Positions 25,628-34,996 are shown, counted from the stretch's first letter. The stretch: 64,000 bases of DNA from Mycobacterium deserti (GCF_025345615.1 NZ_JAODWD010000001.1:372001-436000), one strand, 5' to 3'. The notes: generated from the letters alone by a model not told the origin. Numbers and translations: made by a program.

Positions 25628-26727
25628 GGTGTCGCCCCGGTGCGCGACGCTCGCGCTTGCCGAGAGACGATCTGCGGGCCGTGCAGCGGATGCTCAATGA
25701 TGCCCGGCTCGGCACCCACAACGGCGGGAATGGCGTTCACCGCGGCCATCGCGGTGAGCGGTATCGCCGAGTTCAGGCGATCCTCACCGGACTGCGGATC
25801 GAAGTACAACTGCATCCGCAGGTTCGGCCTCCCCTCGACCCGATACACCAGCGCGCTGGTGGTGTCGTTGGCGGGACGCGGCCACGTGTCCGGCCACGGC
25901 GTGGTGCTCAGGGTTGCGAAATATTGTGCGGCGACAACAGATTCGCCCTGCATCATTCCTGAGAGTCGCCAGCGGTGCCCGGCTATGGTGCCGGCGGCAA
26001 CGACGCCGATCTCACTATCGAGGTCAGTGGGGGTGATGATGGATTCCCAATCCAGCTCAATGCTGTCGAGTTCGATGCCGAGCAGATGGGCGATGTAGCG
26101 GACGACCGTCTCCCAATCATTGCGGACCTTTCCGCTGGCGATTCGCACCGGTACGTGCCCATCCGGTTTGCCGAAGCCCATCGACTCGTGCAAGACGTCC
26201 CTAATCGGGTAGACGACGTCGAGTCCGAGCGCGTAGATGTCCATCCGGTAGGCGTCGACCTCCCCGGCGGAGGCCAGCAGGGCGGTCGGGATGTTTAGGC
26301 TCCCCACACCGGGTTCGCTCCCGGTGGCGTAGAAGCTGGTGCCGCCCTCGCGGCACGCGTCGGCGACGATCTGCCGCCAGTGCTCCGGTGCGGCAGGCGG
26401 ATAGATCATGGGGATCGTGGCGATGGTCACTACGTTGATGCCTGCTCGCAGCAGTCGCGCCATGTCGGCGATGGCGTCCTCTTCACGACGAACTGCGGTG
26501 GCGCAGTAGCAGAAGCAAGCAGGTTTGGCCGCCAGGATGTCGTCGAGATTGCTTGTCGCCGGCAAACCGACCTCCGCCATGCCGGCCAGTATTCCGGCGT
26601 CGACTCCGGTTTTGTCCGCGGTGCTAGTCAACAGCCCGACCAATTCCAGATCAGGATCTTTGATGATGCCGCGCAATGCCTCCCGGCCGGTCAGCCCGGT
26701 CCCGTTGTGGGCGACTCGCACGCTCAC
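25624..26727 (-). CDS. DapB-like NAD(P)-dependent oxidoreductase
   Basis: 367 residues and paralogous to the next gene. The Rossmann start is VAHNGTGLTG, with AAVNAIPAVVGAEPG near the end. The start at GTG 26727 gives a GTGA overlap with the P450 stop, which argues against an in-frame start 12 codons earlier. P450, oxidoreductase and oxidoreductase are thus coupled in one transcript, consistent with P450 hydroxylation followed by oxidation or reductive steps on the same compound. Confidence 0.82.
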   Translation of the reverse strand: MSVRVAHNGTGLTGREALRGIIKDPDLELVGLLTSTADKTGVDAGILAGMAEVGLPATSNLDDILAAKPACFCYCATAVRREEDAIADMARLLRAGINVVTIATIPMIYPPAAPEHWRQIVADACREGGTSFYATGSEPGVGSLNIPTALLASAGEVDAYRMDIYALGLDVVYPIRDVLHESMGFGKPDGHVPVRIASGKVRNDWETVVRYIAHLLGIELDSIELDWESIITPTDLDSEIGVVAAGTIAGHRWRLSGMMQGESVVAAQYFATLSTTPWPDTWPRPANDTTSALVYRVEGRPNLRMQLYFDPQSGEDRLNSAIPLTAMAAVNAIPAVVGAEPGIIEHPLHGPQIVSRQARASRTGATP

Positions 26728-27959
26728 CGTGGGGACTCGGCTTCTGCGAACCGCGGTTCCCATTGCAGTGGAAGACTTTTTGCGGTGCGGATCCCCGGCA
26801 TGAAGTCCGCCTGCTTGCCGTCAGCGAGCCGGAATTCGCCCAAGATGGCGAAGATCTCCTCGAAGGCGACCGTGAGTTCTAATCGGGCCAGATGTGATCC
26901 CAGGCAACGGTGGATGCCGCCGCCGAACGCCATGTGGCGAGTGTTGTCTCGTTCCGGGTCGACGGTCATCGCGTCGGCGAAGACGGTGTCGTCGGTGTCT
27001 GCCGCGCCGATGAGCATCATCACCATGTCTCCCGCAGAGATCTGTACACCGTGCATATCCATGTCCTGCGTGGCGTACCGGAATACCATCGACACCGGAG
27101 TCTCGACTCGCAGCAGTTCCTCGATCATCTTGCGCAGCGCGTCGCCACTTCCCCGGGCCTGGCGCTGCAGCTCGGCGTCTCCGGCGAGCCGTGCCACCAG
27201 GCAATCCAGTGATGCGCTTACGGTGTCCAAGCCCGCCGCCATCTGTAGGTAGAGGATGTCGACCATCTCGTGGCGCGTCAGCGGCACGGCGTCGACTTCG
27301 GCCTGAAGGAGCCGGGTCGCGAGGTCATCAGCAGGTTCCTCGATGCGCCGGTCGAGCAGGACGTTGAAGTAGCCGTAGACCGCGTCGGCAGTATCCGACC
27401 AGAGCTGTGCCAGCACCTCGGGATCCTCGGTGCCTGCCACGATCTCGGCATGGATCAGGGAGTCTTTCCACAGGAGGAACTTGTCGAGATCATCGGGCGG
27501 GAAGCCGACGATGTCGAGGAACACCCGGCACGGGAACGGCTCCGTGAAGGCGGCGTGCAGGTCGGCCTGCCCCGAATCCGCGACGTCACTGAGCAGCTCA
27601 CGGGCGATGCGCCGGGTGCTGTCGGTCAATTCCCTGACCGCGCGTGGAGAGAAGAGCGGGTCGAGCAGCTTGCGGTATTTTCCGTGGTCCGGCGGGTCGG
27701 TGTTCAACGGAATCAGCGGCCGCTTCTGTCCCATGAAGTTGGCAGGGTGCGCTTCGCCGTAATTGGCCGCGAACAACTCCGGTGAGCGCAGCGCCTGATG
27801 GATGTCGTCATATCTCGTGAGGATGACGACGGTGCCCGACTGCGAGCGGCTGAAGGGAGCGGACATCGCAGGCGCATGCTCGCGAAGCCCTGCGTAGATC
27901 GGCCATGGACAGTTCGCCAGCGCGGGATCGGACATCATGCTGTTCAGGTCCAGTTCCAT
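26724..27959 (-). CDS. Cytochrome P450
   Basis: 411 residues, soluble bacterial P450. The I-helix oxygen motif is AAGLDT (about 241-246), the ExxR is Glu281/Arg284, and the heme loop FGGGIHRCLG has Cys352 as heme ligand. ATG 27959 has a GGGAGG site; an upstream ATG at 28019 would overlap the operator. It leads a leftward operon and is divergent from the amidohydrolase at 28,099, with the family B palindrome between them, 53 nt from this start. It probably hydroxylates the module's substrate. No ferredoxin gene is adjacent. Confidence 0.93.
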   Translation of the reverse strand: MELDLNSMMSDPALANCPWPIYAGLREHAPAMSAPFSRSQSGTVVILTRYDDIHQALRSPELFAANYGEAHPANFMGQKRPLIPLNTDPPDHGKYRKLLDPLFSPRAVRELTDSTRRIARELLSDVADSGQADLHAAFTEPFPCRVFLDIVGFPPDDLDKFLLWKDSLIHAEIVAGTEDPEVLAQLWSDTADAVYGYFNVLLDRRIEEPADDLATRLLQAEVDAVPLTRHEMVDILYLQMAAGLDTVSASLDCLVARLAGDAELQRQARGSGDALRKMIEELLRVETPVSMVFRYATQDMDMHGVQISAGDMVMMLIGAADTDDTVFADAMTVDPERDNTRHMAFGGGIHRCLGSHLARLELTVAFEEIFAILGEFRLADGKQADFMPGIRTAKSLPLQWEPRFAEAESPR

Positions 27960-28012
27960 GCGTACCTCCCGATCGATGTGACGGGTCTCACCGTACGAAC
28001 ACGGTGGAGGAT

Positions 28013-28034
28013 TAGTCAAGTATATACTTGACTA
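28013..28034. promoter_or_regulatory. Family B operator, 22-bp perfect palindrome
   Basis: TAGTCAAGTAT followed by its exact reverse complement, identical to the core at 18,884-18,909. It lies in the divergent promoter of the P450 (53 nt) and the amidohydrolase (64 nt). Confidence 0.8.
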
Positions 28035-28098
28035 TAACTCGCATGAGTGCCTACCGTGTCGATGAGACCGACCGTGGATAAACCAGCTAGGAGCCGTC

Positions 28099-29391
28099 AT
28101 GCCATTGCAGGCGTCGATGAAACTGCTCTCTGTCGATGACCATTTGATCGAGCACCCGCGGGTATGGGAGGACCGTCTGCCCACCGCGCTGCGCGAGCGC
28201 GGTCCGCGCATTGTCGAGGTGCCCCGCCAAGGCTTGCCGCCGATGCAGTCGTGGCTGTACGAGGATCGGCCCTATCCGTATATCGGTCTTAATGCCGTGG
28301 CGGGTAAGAAGCCCGAGGAGTACGGACTGGAGCCAGTGCGCTACGACGACATGATCCCCGGCTGCTACGACCCGAAGGCCCGGCTGGTGGACATGGACGT
28401 CGACGGGGTCGACGCAATGCTGTGCTTCCCGTCGTTCCCGCGCTTCTGCGGCACCATCTTTCTTGAGGGCGAGGACAAGGAACTGGCGTTATTGTGCGTC
28501 CAGGCGTGGAACGACTTCTCGCTCGACGAATGGTGCGCCACCGATCCCGCCCGCTTCATCCCGATGGCGATGGTTCCGCTATGGGATCCGACCCTCATGG
28601 TGACCGAGATCCACCGCGTCGCCGAAAAAGGCGTCCGCGCAATCGGTCTACCCGACAACCCGGTAGCGCTGAAGCTGCCCAGCTACCACACGCCGTGGTG
28701 GGACCCGGTGTTCTCCGCGATGGAGGAGACCAACCTGACCGCCGTCATGCACTTCGGCTCCGGCGGATTTCCTCCGCAGATCGCCCCTGAGGCGCCGTTC
28801 GCGGTGATGATCACGTTGATGGGAACCACTTCGATGGCTGCCTGCACCGACCTGATCTTTTCGCCCGTGTTCCACAAGCACCCCAACTTGAAGGTGGCGT
28901 TCTCCGAAGGCGGTGTCGGGTGGATGCCGTACCTCATCGAACGGGCTGACTACGTGTGGCGCAAGCACAAGTTCTATCAGAACATCCATCCGACGATCGC
29001 GCCGTCTGAATTGTTCCGCCGCAACATCTCCGGCTGCTTCATCGAGGACGAAGTCGGCGTTAACAACCGCTACGCCATCGGCGTGGGAAACATCACCTGG
29101 GAATGCGACTATCCGCATTCGGACTCGTTCTGGCCGAAGAGCCGCGCGCGGGCCGAAGAGGTCTTCGCCGACTGTCCCGACGATGAAGTGCTCCAGATGG
29201 TCGAACTGAACACCAGGCGTTGGTACAACTTCCCGGAGGCCGGGTTCAAGGCTCACCGAGCCGACGAAGGAGCGGCATGGCGACCCAATGACGGTGTGCC
29301 CGCCGACACCTCGGATGCGTTCGTGCGCGGCCAGGCCGGCGACATCGACGCGCTCAAGAATTCCCTCGGTGACCTGTTCACGGCCGACTAG
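28099..29391 (+). CDS. Amidohydrolase family 2 protein (ACMSD-like)
   Basis: 430 residues. The metal site is intact for this branch: D-D-H-L near residue 15, HFGSGG, EGGVGW and ECDYPHSD. Actinobacterial members of this long subfamily accompany CoA-dependent ring degradation, and may hydrolyse a lactone or C-C bond or decarboxylate. ATG 28099 has CTAGGAG upstream. It is divergent from the P450 and followed after 44 nt by a TetR gene. Confidence 0.87.
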   Translation: MPLQASMKLLSVDDHLIEHPRVWEDRLPTALRERGPRIVEVPRQGLPPMQSWLYEDRPYPYIGLNAVAGKKPEEYGLEPVRYDDMIPGCYDPKARLVDMDVDGVDAMLCFPSFPRFCGTIFLEGEDKELALLCVQAWNDFSLDEWCATDPARFIPMAMVPLWDPTLMVTEIHRVAEKGVRAIGLPDNPVALKLPSYHTPWWDPVFSAMEETNLTAVMHFGSGGFPPQIAPEAPFAVMITLMGTTSMAACTDLIFSPVFHKHPNLKVAFSEGGVGWMPYLIERADYVWRKHKFYQNIHPTIAPSELFRRNISGCFIEDEVGVNNRYAIGVGNITWECDYPHSDSFWPKSRARAEEVFADCPDDEVLQMVELNTRRWYNFPEAGFKAHRADEGAAWRPNDGVPADTSDAFVRGQAGDIDALKNSLGDLFTAD

Positions 29392-29435
29392 GGCGATGCC
29401 CCGGCAGGGCGGACCGGTCACCTAGAGTGTCGACC

Positions 29436-30101
29436 ATGCCGGTGAAAAAGGATGCATCCGAGCGCACCTACGCGCCCCGGACAGGACCGCGCGTCCGGCG
29501 TGGTTCTGCTCCTAAGCTGCTTCTGGAGGCCGCCCAGCAGCTGTTCGCCGAGCGTGGTCCGCACGCTGCAACCACCAAGCAGATCGCCGAGCGGGCGAAG
29601 GTGTCCGAAGATTTGATCTTTCGCTACTACGGCTCCAAGAACGGTCTTCTCAAAGAAGCGGTCTTCCGTCCGATGATCGAGATGATTGAGTCGGTCACTC
29701 CTGAATGGGTTGCCGCTCAAGCCGAATCGTCAGACAGTGCCCATGAGCGTTCGAAGGCGTTCGTCGGAATGCTCTACGACATGGTGCACAACAACCGCAC
29801 CATCGCGATGAGCATGGTGCAGGTCCTGCTCGGCGACCCTGGTCAGTTCGACGACGAGGATCTGCACCGACTGTCAAGCTCGCTCTTCGAACCCGAAGCA
29901 CCGTGGTTCGACCAGTTCCTCATCGATCGCGGTCTGCGGCGCGGTGACGCGAAGCTGCAGCTGAGAATGATCATGATCTTGATCGGTTCGGTCGCGGCGT
30001 TCCTGGGCGGCACCTACGTCAACGACGAGGTGCCCGACCGGGACGCGATCATCGAAGAGTTGGTGCAGTTCATACACGTCGGGCTGAAGTTCCCCGACTA
30101 G
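29436..30101 (+). CDS. TetR-family regulator
   Basis: 221 residues. The N-terminal helix-turn-helix spans about residues 25-72 (TTKQIAERAKVSEDLIFRYYGSK) and the C-terminal helical domain has a membrane-like stretch near 178-195. A TAGAGT box ends 7 nt before ATG 29436, so it is probably leaderless; a GTG at 29427 is less likely. Its place just after the amidohydrolase makes it the first candidate for the protein that binds the family B palindrome. Confidence 0.88.
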   Translation: MPVKKDASERTYAPRTGPRVRRGSAPKLLLEAAQQLFAERGPHAATTKQIAERAKVSEDLIFRYYGSKNGLLKEAVFRPMIEMIESVTPEWVAAQAESSDSAHERSKAFVGMLYDMVHNNRTIAMSMVQVLLGDPGQFDDEDLHRLSSSLFEPEAPWFDQFLIDRGLRRGDAKLQLRMIMILIGSVAAFLGGTYVNDEVPDRDAIIEELVQFIHVGLKFPD

Positions 30102-30102
30102 C

Positions 30103-30597
30103 TCAGCCCCCCACGGCCCCTGTCCAGGGAGTCAGGCCGTCCAGTGCTACAAGCCTGCCGTTCAGTCCCTCGGGTCGGCCCATTGTCCTCGGAAGCAGCG
30201 TGCGTCGCGCGAACCGCCATCCCTCTGATGTCCGGATGCAGTCGTCTTCGTAAACGCCGAGGAACTGAATCGGGCGGGCGTCGGAGCGACGCCGCGCCCA
30301 CTCGGTAATCGGGAAGCGAGCACGGGCGAGATCACTGTCGATCTGCACCAATCCCTGGTGCACTGTCTGAAATACGAACTCCAAGCTAGCGCAGGTCGCC
30401 GCGATGGTGGCAGTTACGGCAACGCGGCCAATGGCCGGTTCGGTTGTGGGTGAATGCCGTTCGCCGTCCTCGGCGTACGTCAAGCACGCTTCGGCGATCT
30501 CCCCGCGGGACACCGCGTCGGCATAGGCCGCCGCGAGATGGCCGATGGCCAGCATGTCGCACGCCTCGGTGGCATTTTGTGGTTCCCTCGGGATCAT
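30103..30597 (-). CDS. SnoaL-like (NTF2-fold) protein
   Basis: 164 residues of the nuclear transport factor 2-like alpha+beta barrel: IGHLAAAYADAVSRGE at the N-terminus and SEGWRFARRTLLPRTM at the end. Family members include steroid isomerases, polyketide cyclases, dehydratases and hydroxylase small subunits. ATG 30597 overlaps the stop of the double CoA-transferase (ATGA), so it is part of that leftward operon from 34,937. Possibly an isomerase or hydratase acting on the same acyl-CoA. Confidence 0.8.
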   Translation of the reverse strand: MIPREPQNATEACDMLAIGHLAAAYADAVSRGEIAEACLTYAEDGERHSPTTEPAIGRVAVTATIAATCASLEFVFQTVHQGLVQIDSDLARARFPITEWARRRSDARPIQFLGVYEDDCIRTSEGWRFARRTLLPRTMGRPEGLNGRLVALDGLTPWTGAVGG

Positions 30598-32969
30598 GAC
30601 GGTGGGATCACGGCGTTGAGCTCCTCGAGCTTGGCGATGTCAGCATCGCTATAGCCCAACTCGGTCATGATCGCGCGGTTGTGCTGGCCGCGCACACACG
30701 ACGGGGCCACCCGGCCAGGCGTCTCCGAGAATGCGACCGGCGGTGCCGCTCGGACCATCTCGCCGAAGACCGGGTGCTCGTCTGTCACGGTCAACCCGGT
30801 TTCGCGGAGCACGGGGTCGAAGACGGTGAAGATGGGCTGGCCCATCGTATTGACCTCGACGCAGCCCACCCGGGCGGCGGTCAACTGTGCCTCCCATTCG
30901 GCCGCCGTCTTCTGGGCGAAACGCGCTGTAAGAGCCGACTCGAGCGCATCATCATCCGCGGCAGTCACGTCGCCGAGGCCCATCATGTCTCTCAAGGCTG
31001 CGAACTCAGCGTCGCTGCGCACCGCGAGGCACACCCAACCGCCCTCGCTAGCGGGGTACACCCGATCGAGCGCGCTCGTGCCGTAATACTCGCTGTCGCA
31101 CAGTGGGATCGTGGGCTTGCCCTCGTAAGTGCAGAAGTCGTCGGAATAGGCCCAGGCGTTGCCACCGATCATCGACGTCCGCAGGAACTGGCCGACGCCG
31201 GTCTTCTGCGATTGATACAGCCCCAGCGACAGCGCGGCCAGCAGTACAAGCGCTGCGTTGCTGTCTCCATCGACGAGCATGTTCAACCGGGGAAGCACCA
31301 CGGCTTGCAGCTCCATTACTGAAAAACCTTCGCTCTGAGCCGGATCCATCCAGTAGCCGACCTGCCTGCCGAAGCTTCCGGCCACCGTCTGCGCAGCCTG
31401 TGCGTAGAGCGCACGGTGGGCGTACGGGCCATCGGTGCCATAGCCGGCGGCATGTACGTAGAGCAGCTTGGGATTGAGTGCGGACAGTTCCTGATATCCC
31501 AGGCCCAGTTTCTCGGCGACGCCCGATCGATAACCGTCCACGAAGGCGTCGGCGTTGGCCACCACCTGTTGCGCAACCGCACGCCCCTCCGCCGTGCGCA
31601 GGTCAACCGACAGACTCTCCTTAGCCGCCGTGGTTTTCGTGCTCGCCACCTCAGGGCCGAAAGAATTGCGGTGCGGATCGCCCTTGCCGTCCTCGATTTT
31701 GATCACTCGAGCACCGAGCGCTGCGAGCATCGCGGTCCCGTAGGGCATGGCGTAGAAGCAGCCGAACTCGACGACCGTGATGCCCTCGAAGGGGTGCTTC
31801 GGCGCTGACGACCCGCCGGCCGGGAACTCGTGAGCCACGAGCGGACCGGCGTTGTCGTCGAGTTCGGGCGCTGATCGCTTCGGCCCGATCGGCGTCTTGT
31901 CGAAATGCCCCACGGGTCCGACCTGGCGGATCGGTCCGCGCCTGGGATCTTCAATAGTCACCACGTCGCCGTTGTGCAGGATTTGCGGATGATTCAAACC
32001 ATCCTCGCTCGTGACGGCCACCTCGAACGCGACGTTCGGACTGGCCTCCAACAGCGGTAGCCAGTGATCGAGGTCCTCCGCCCGAAAAGCCTCCAACAGC
32101 AACTCTTCCCACTCCTGGGCGTCATCGACGTTGGCGAAAGTCGGCAGGCCCGTAAATCGAGGATCCTCGAGACAGTGAGCCACTCCAGCTACCTCACACA
32201 GTGCCTTGCCCTGGTGGGGCAGCATCGTCGAGGTCTGCACAAACCGGCCATCGCGGGTGGCCAGCAGCACGCCGAATCGGCTCGCGGCCGTCGCCGCACG
32301 CGCATCGGCGTTGGGCTTCTCGCCACGTTTTGCCATCACCTGGACGATGGTCGAAACGAAGTAGTCGATCGGATCGAGTCCTGCCACCAGTGTGGCGTCC
32401 AGCGCCTGTCCTCGGCCGGTTTTCTCCCGCACCATCAACGCGCCCATGATGCCCGCCACCGACTGCATGGCGGCGCCGAAGCTGGCCCATGGGACGGGGA
32501 ACATGATGGGGCCGTCCCGGTGCCCGAACGCGCCACGCGCCCACAGTCCCGCCTTCGCGGCGACCAGTGAGTCATACGCTTTCAGCGGTGCGTAGGGGCC
32601 AGCTGACCCGAAGCCCGTTATCGCGCAGTGGATCAACGCCGGATTAGCCGCCCGGAGCTCGTCGGCTCCGATCCCCCACGCCGCGGTCCTGCCGGGGGCG
32701 AACCCTTCGATGACCACGTCAGCGTGCGCGGCCAGGTCACGGATTGTCTGCTGTCCCTCCGCGGTTCGCAGATCAGCAACGAGGCTCTCCTTGCCTCGAT
32801 TCCACACGAGGAATCCGCTGGGATTGTGCGCGCGGAGCCGATCGCCCTCGGGGGATTCGACCTTGAGGACGCGCGCGCCAGCGTCGGCGAGCACGACGCC
32901 GGCGATCGATGCGGCAACACTTCCCGAACCGAATTCGACCACGTTCAGTCCGGCGCAGATCGATTCCAT
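30594..32969 (-). CDS. Tandem family III CoA-transferase fusion with one inactive site
   Basis: 791 residues made of two CaiB/BaiF units (about 1-365 and 393-780). The first unit has the catalytic Asp (Asp133, A-Y-D after GFGSAGPY). In the second the same position is Ala523 (L-Y-A after GYGTDGPY), so that half should not form the anhydride. Family III enzymes are interlocked dimers, so the fusion may act as a built-in heterodimer with a single working site. The start is ATG 32969. It lies 10 nt after a thioesterase gene and overlaps the SnoaL-like gene. Confidence 0.9.
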   Translation of the reverse strand: MESICAGLNVVEFGSGSVAASIAGVVLADAGARVLKVESPEGDRLRAHNPSGFLVWNRGKESLVADLRTAEGQQTIRDLAAHADVVIEGFAPGRTAAWGIGADELRAANPALIHCAITGFGSAGPYAPLKAYDSLVAAKAGLWARGAFGHRDGPIMFPVPWASFGAAMQSVAGIMGALMVREKTGRGQALDATLVAGLDPIDYFVSTIVQVMAKRGEKPNADARAATAASRFGVLLATRDGRFVQTSTMLPHQGKALCEVAGVAHCLEDPRFTGLPTFANVDDAQEWEELLLEAFRAEDLDHWLPLLEASPNVAFEVAVTSEDGLNHPQILHNGDVVTIEDPRRGPIRQVGPVGHFDKTPIGPKRSAPELDDNAGPLVAHEFPAGGSSAPKHPFEGITVVEFGCFYAMPYGTAMLAALGARVIKIEDGKGDPHRNSFGPEVASTKTTAAKESLSVDLRTAEGRAVAQQVVANADAFVDGYRSGVAEKLGLGYQELSALNPKLLYVHAAGYGTDGPYAHRALYAQAAQTVAGSFGRQVGYWMDPAQSEGFSVMELQAVVLPRLNMLVDGDSNAALVLLAALSLGLYQSQKTGVGQFLRTSMIGGNAWAYSDDFCTYEGKPTIPLCDSEYYGTSALDRVYPASEGGWVCLAVRSDAEFAALRDMMGLGDVTAADDDALESALTARFAQKTAAEWEAQLTAARVGCVEVNTMGQPIFTVFDPVLRETGLTVTDEHPVFGEMVRAAPPVAFSETPGRVAPSCVRGQHNRAIMTELGYSDADIAKLEELNAVIPPS

Positions 32970-32979
32970 ACAAGCCTCC

Positions 32980-33822
32980 TCAGTCGTACATCTGTATACG
33001 CACGAATGTCGCGGCGATCAGGCGATCGCCGCGCCCGGCGTCGCGCAGTTCGACTCTGCACCCAACGGCGTCGCCCGCGGTTGCCATGTACACCGGCGCT
33101 GCGGTAAACGGTCCCGTGCGACCCGGCGCCACCACTGTCATCGCCAGGTGGTCGACGACGACCTCGTCGGTGCCAAGCGCTTGGGCGGCACACTCCAAAG
33201 CGACTGCTTCCGTAACGGCGAGCATCGGAGCGTGGTGCAGTCGCTCTTCGCCGACTTCGAGTGGCAGGCGCGGAATTTCCATCGTGCCGTCGCCTCGCCG
33301 GCGACCGGAGTACGCGTGCCACAGTGGCGGCAGTCCGGACCAGCCGGATTCTGGCATGCCCGGTTGCGGGAAGCAGAATCGGTGCGGCGTTCCGCTCAGC
33401 ACAGCCCAGTTCGCGGTGCCGAAGCCGATGTGCCGGTCGGGATCATCGGCGTCTGCACATCGCGCTTCGGTGAACAACTGCGAGCGCATCTCTGTGGTGA
33501 TGCGCCCGGCAATATGTGCATGACGAACATCTAGCGCGTAATCGACGACGTTGAAGTCAACCTGGGTCACCGCGAGAACCCGCATCCCCTCGACGTTGAC
33601 GGTCGCGGCGTCGAGCATCGCTATAGCCAACGGTGCGGCCAGTACGGCCCCTGCGGGCGTACGCAGATCCGGCCGCAGGTGGAGCACGTTCGCAGCGCTG
33701 CTGGAGTCGATCGCCTGCGGACGGGATCCGAGGTACGCGTAGCTCATCAGCACGCCCCGTGTGGCCGCCCAATCCTCCTGCGGGTCGGGCGCGGGCCGAC
33801 GTGCGGCAGCTGTGTCGGTCAC
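32980..33822 (-). CDS. Tandem hotdog thioesterase-like protein
   Basis: 280 residues with two half-repeats of hotdog type. The N-terminal half has TPAGAVLAAPLAIAMLDAA and the C-terminal half LHHAPMLAVTEAVALECAAQALG. It is clearly paralogous to the protein at 38,445-39,305 (same length, same landmarks). GTG 33822 overlaps the amidohydrolase stop (GTGA). It probably hydrolyses or hydrates acyl-CoA; MaoC-like hydratases share the double-hotdog layout, but the D-x-x-x-x-H dehydratase motif is not evident. Confidence 0.72.
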   Translation of the reverse strand: MTDTAAARRPAPDPQEDWAATRGVLMSYAYLGSRPQAIDSSSAANVLHLRPDLRTPAGAVLAAPLAIAMLDAATVNVEGMRVLAVTQVDFNVVDYALDVRHAHIAGRITTEMRSQLFTEARCADADDPDRHIGFGTANWAVLSGTPHRFCFPQPGMPESGWSGLPPLWHAYSGRRRGDGTMEIPRLPLEVGEERLHHAPMLAVTEAVALECAAQALGTDEVVVDHLAMTVVAPGRTGPFTAAPVYMATAGDAVGCRVELRDAGRGDRLIAATFVRIQMYD

Positions 33823-34937
33823 TGTGTAACGGAGTTGTCGTCCATCTTCGGCACTGTGAAGAGTTCTTCGAACGTGCCCCGCAGTACCCGGTCCTTGATT
33901 CGGGGATCAACTGAATCGAACAGCTGATGCAGCGTCTCCTGGGTGTGGCCGTAAGTGCCCTCGAGGTGCGGATAATCGTCCCCCCACAAGACGTTGTCGT
34001 ATTGGGTGTCCTCGATTATCTGGACCGCGCTGATGTCGTGCTGGAAGGACGCATAAACCTGCTGGCGGACTATTTCACTGGGCAGCCGGTTCAACCTGGG
34101 CCGCACGAACATTCCGTGTTGTCGGTATGCCTCGTCCATCCGGTCACCGATCGCGGGAACCCAACCGGCGCCACCCTCGGCGATCAGCACCTTCAGATCA
34201 GGGTGCCTGTCGAGTGCCCCACCGGCGACCAGATGCGACACCACCCGCATACCGGGGTAAGTCGTCTCCATGTAGTTCACGACGGCACCACCGGGCCCGC
34301 GGTACACGACGTTCTCGCCGCCGGTGCCGATGTGATAGGCCAACACCATGTTGTTGGCATCGGCGGCTGACCACAACGGCTCCCAGAGGTCGAGGCCCCA
34401 GTCTTTCTCGTCAGACATCGTGCAGGGGAGAAAAATCGATTGAAATCCTTGCTCGGCAGCCCATTCCACCTCGGCAGCTGCATCGGCCGGTTCCACGAGG
34501 GGCACGATCGCCGGCGTGAAGATTCGCTTCTGCCAGGACATCACTTCGTCGCGTGACCATTCGTTCCATGCCCTGGCCGCCGCGCGAGCCAGTTCGGCGT
34601 CCTGGATGTTGACGGTCCAGAATCCGGCTGAGGGAAAAGCGAGCTGGCATTGCACGCCTTCTCGGTCCAAGTCCTGCAGCCGTATCTCGATGTCGGATGC
34701 ACCCGGCGGTCGGATCGCGTCCATGAAGTCGTTGAGCTGACGACTCAGCTGCTGGCCATCGACATAGACCAGTTCGTATTTCTCGCCGCGCTCGGTCCGC
34801 GGGGCGCGGTCTGCGAGCCGCTTAGGCAGCCGCGACGTCCACAGGTCGTCGGGCTCCATCGCGTGCGAGTCACCGGAGTGAGCCCAGATCTTTTCCCGCT
34901 CGGTCGTCTCGGTCGATTCTTGCGTCATTTGCGTCAC
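33819..34937 (-). CDS. Amidohydrolase family 2 protein (ACMSD-like)
   Basis: 372 residues. Metal-site motifs are G-D-S-H near residue 24, AYHIGTGGE, IAEGGAGW and GDDYPHLEG. The start is GTG 34937 with AAGGAG 9 nt upstream; ATG 34928 is an alternative. First gene of the leftward operon amidohydrolase, thioesterase, double CoA-transferase, SnoaL-like. The family A operator lies 48 nt upstream. It is similar in architecture to the 28,099 protein. Confidence 0.87.
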   Translation of the reverse strand: MTQMTQESTETTEREKIWAHSGDSHAMEPDDLWTSRLPKRLADRAPRTERGEKYELVYVDGQQLSRQLNDFMDAIRPPGASDIEIRLQDLDREGVQCQLAFPSAGFWTVNIQDAELARAAARAWNEWSRDEVMSWQKRIFTPAIVPLVEPADAAAEVEWAAEQGFQSIFLPCTMSDEKDWGLDLWEPLWSAADANNMVLAYHIGTGGENVVYRGPGGAVVNYMETTYPGMRVVSHLVAGGALDRHPDLKVLIAEGGAGWVPAIGDRMDEAYRQHGMFVRPRLNRLPSEIVRQQVYASFQHDISAVQIIEDTQYDNVLWGDDYPHLEGTYGHTQETLHQLFDSVDPRIKDRVLRGTFEELFTVPKMDDNSVTQ

Positions 34938-34985
34938 GGTCGAGGGCTCCTTCTTTTGAGCGTCACCACGTGCACCTATCTGACC

Positions 34986-34996
34986 TTACACTGTAA
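34986..34996. promoter_or_regulatory. Family A operator TTACACTGTAA
   Basis: Palindrome centred between the divergent amidohydrolase (48 nt) and acyl-CoA dehydrogenase-like gene (49 nt). The surrounding 20 bases, 34,980-34,999, are identical to 38,334-38,353. Confidence 0.75.

Noticed and set aside
32990..33005. TACATCTGTA-like palindrome resembling family A
   Set aside because: It lies at the end of a thioesterase coding region, not at a promoter, and the centre does not match.
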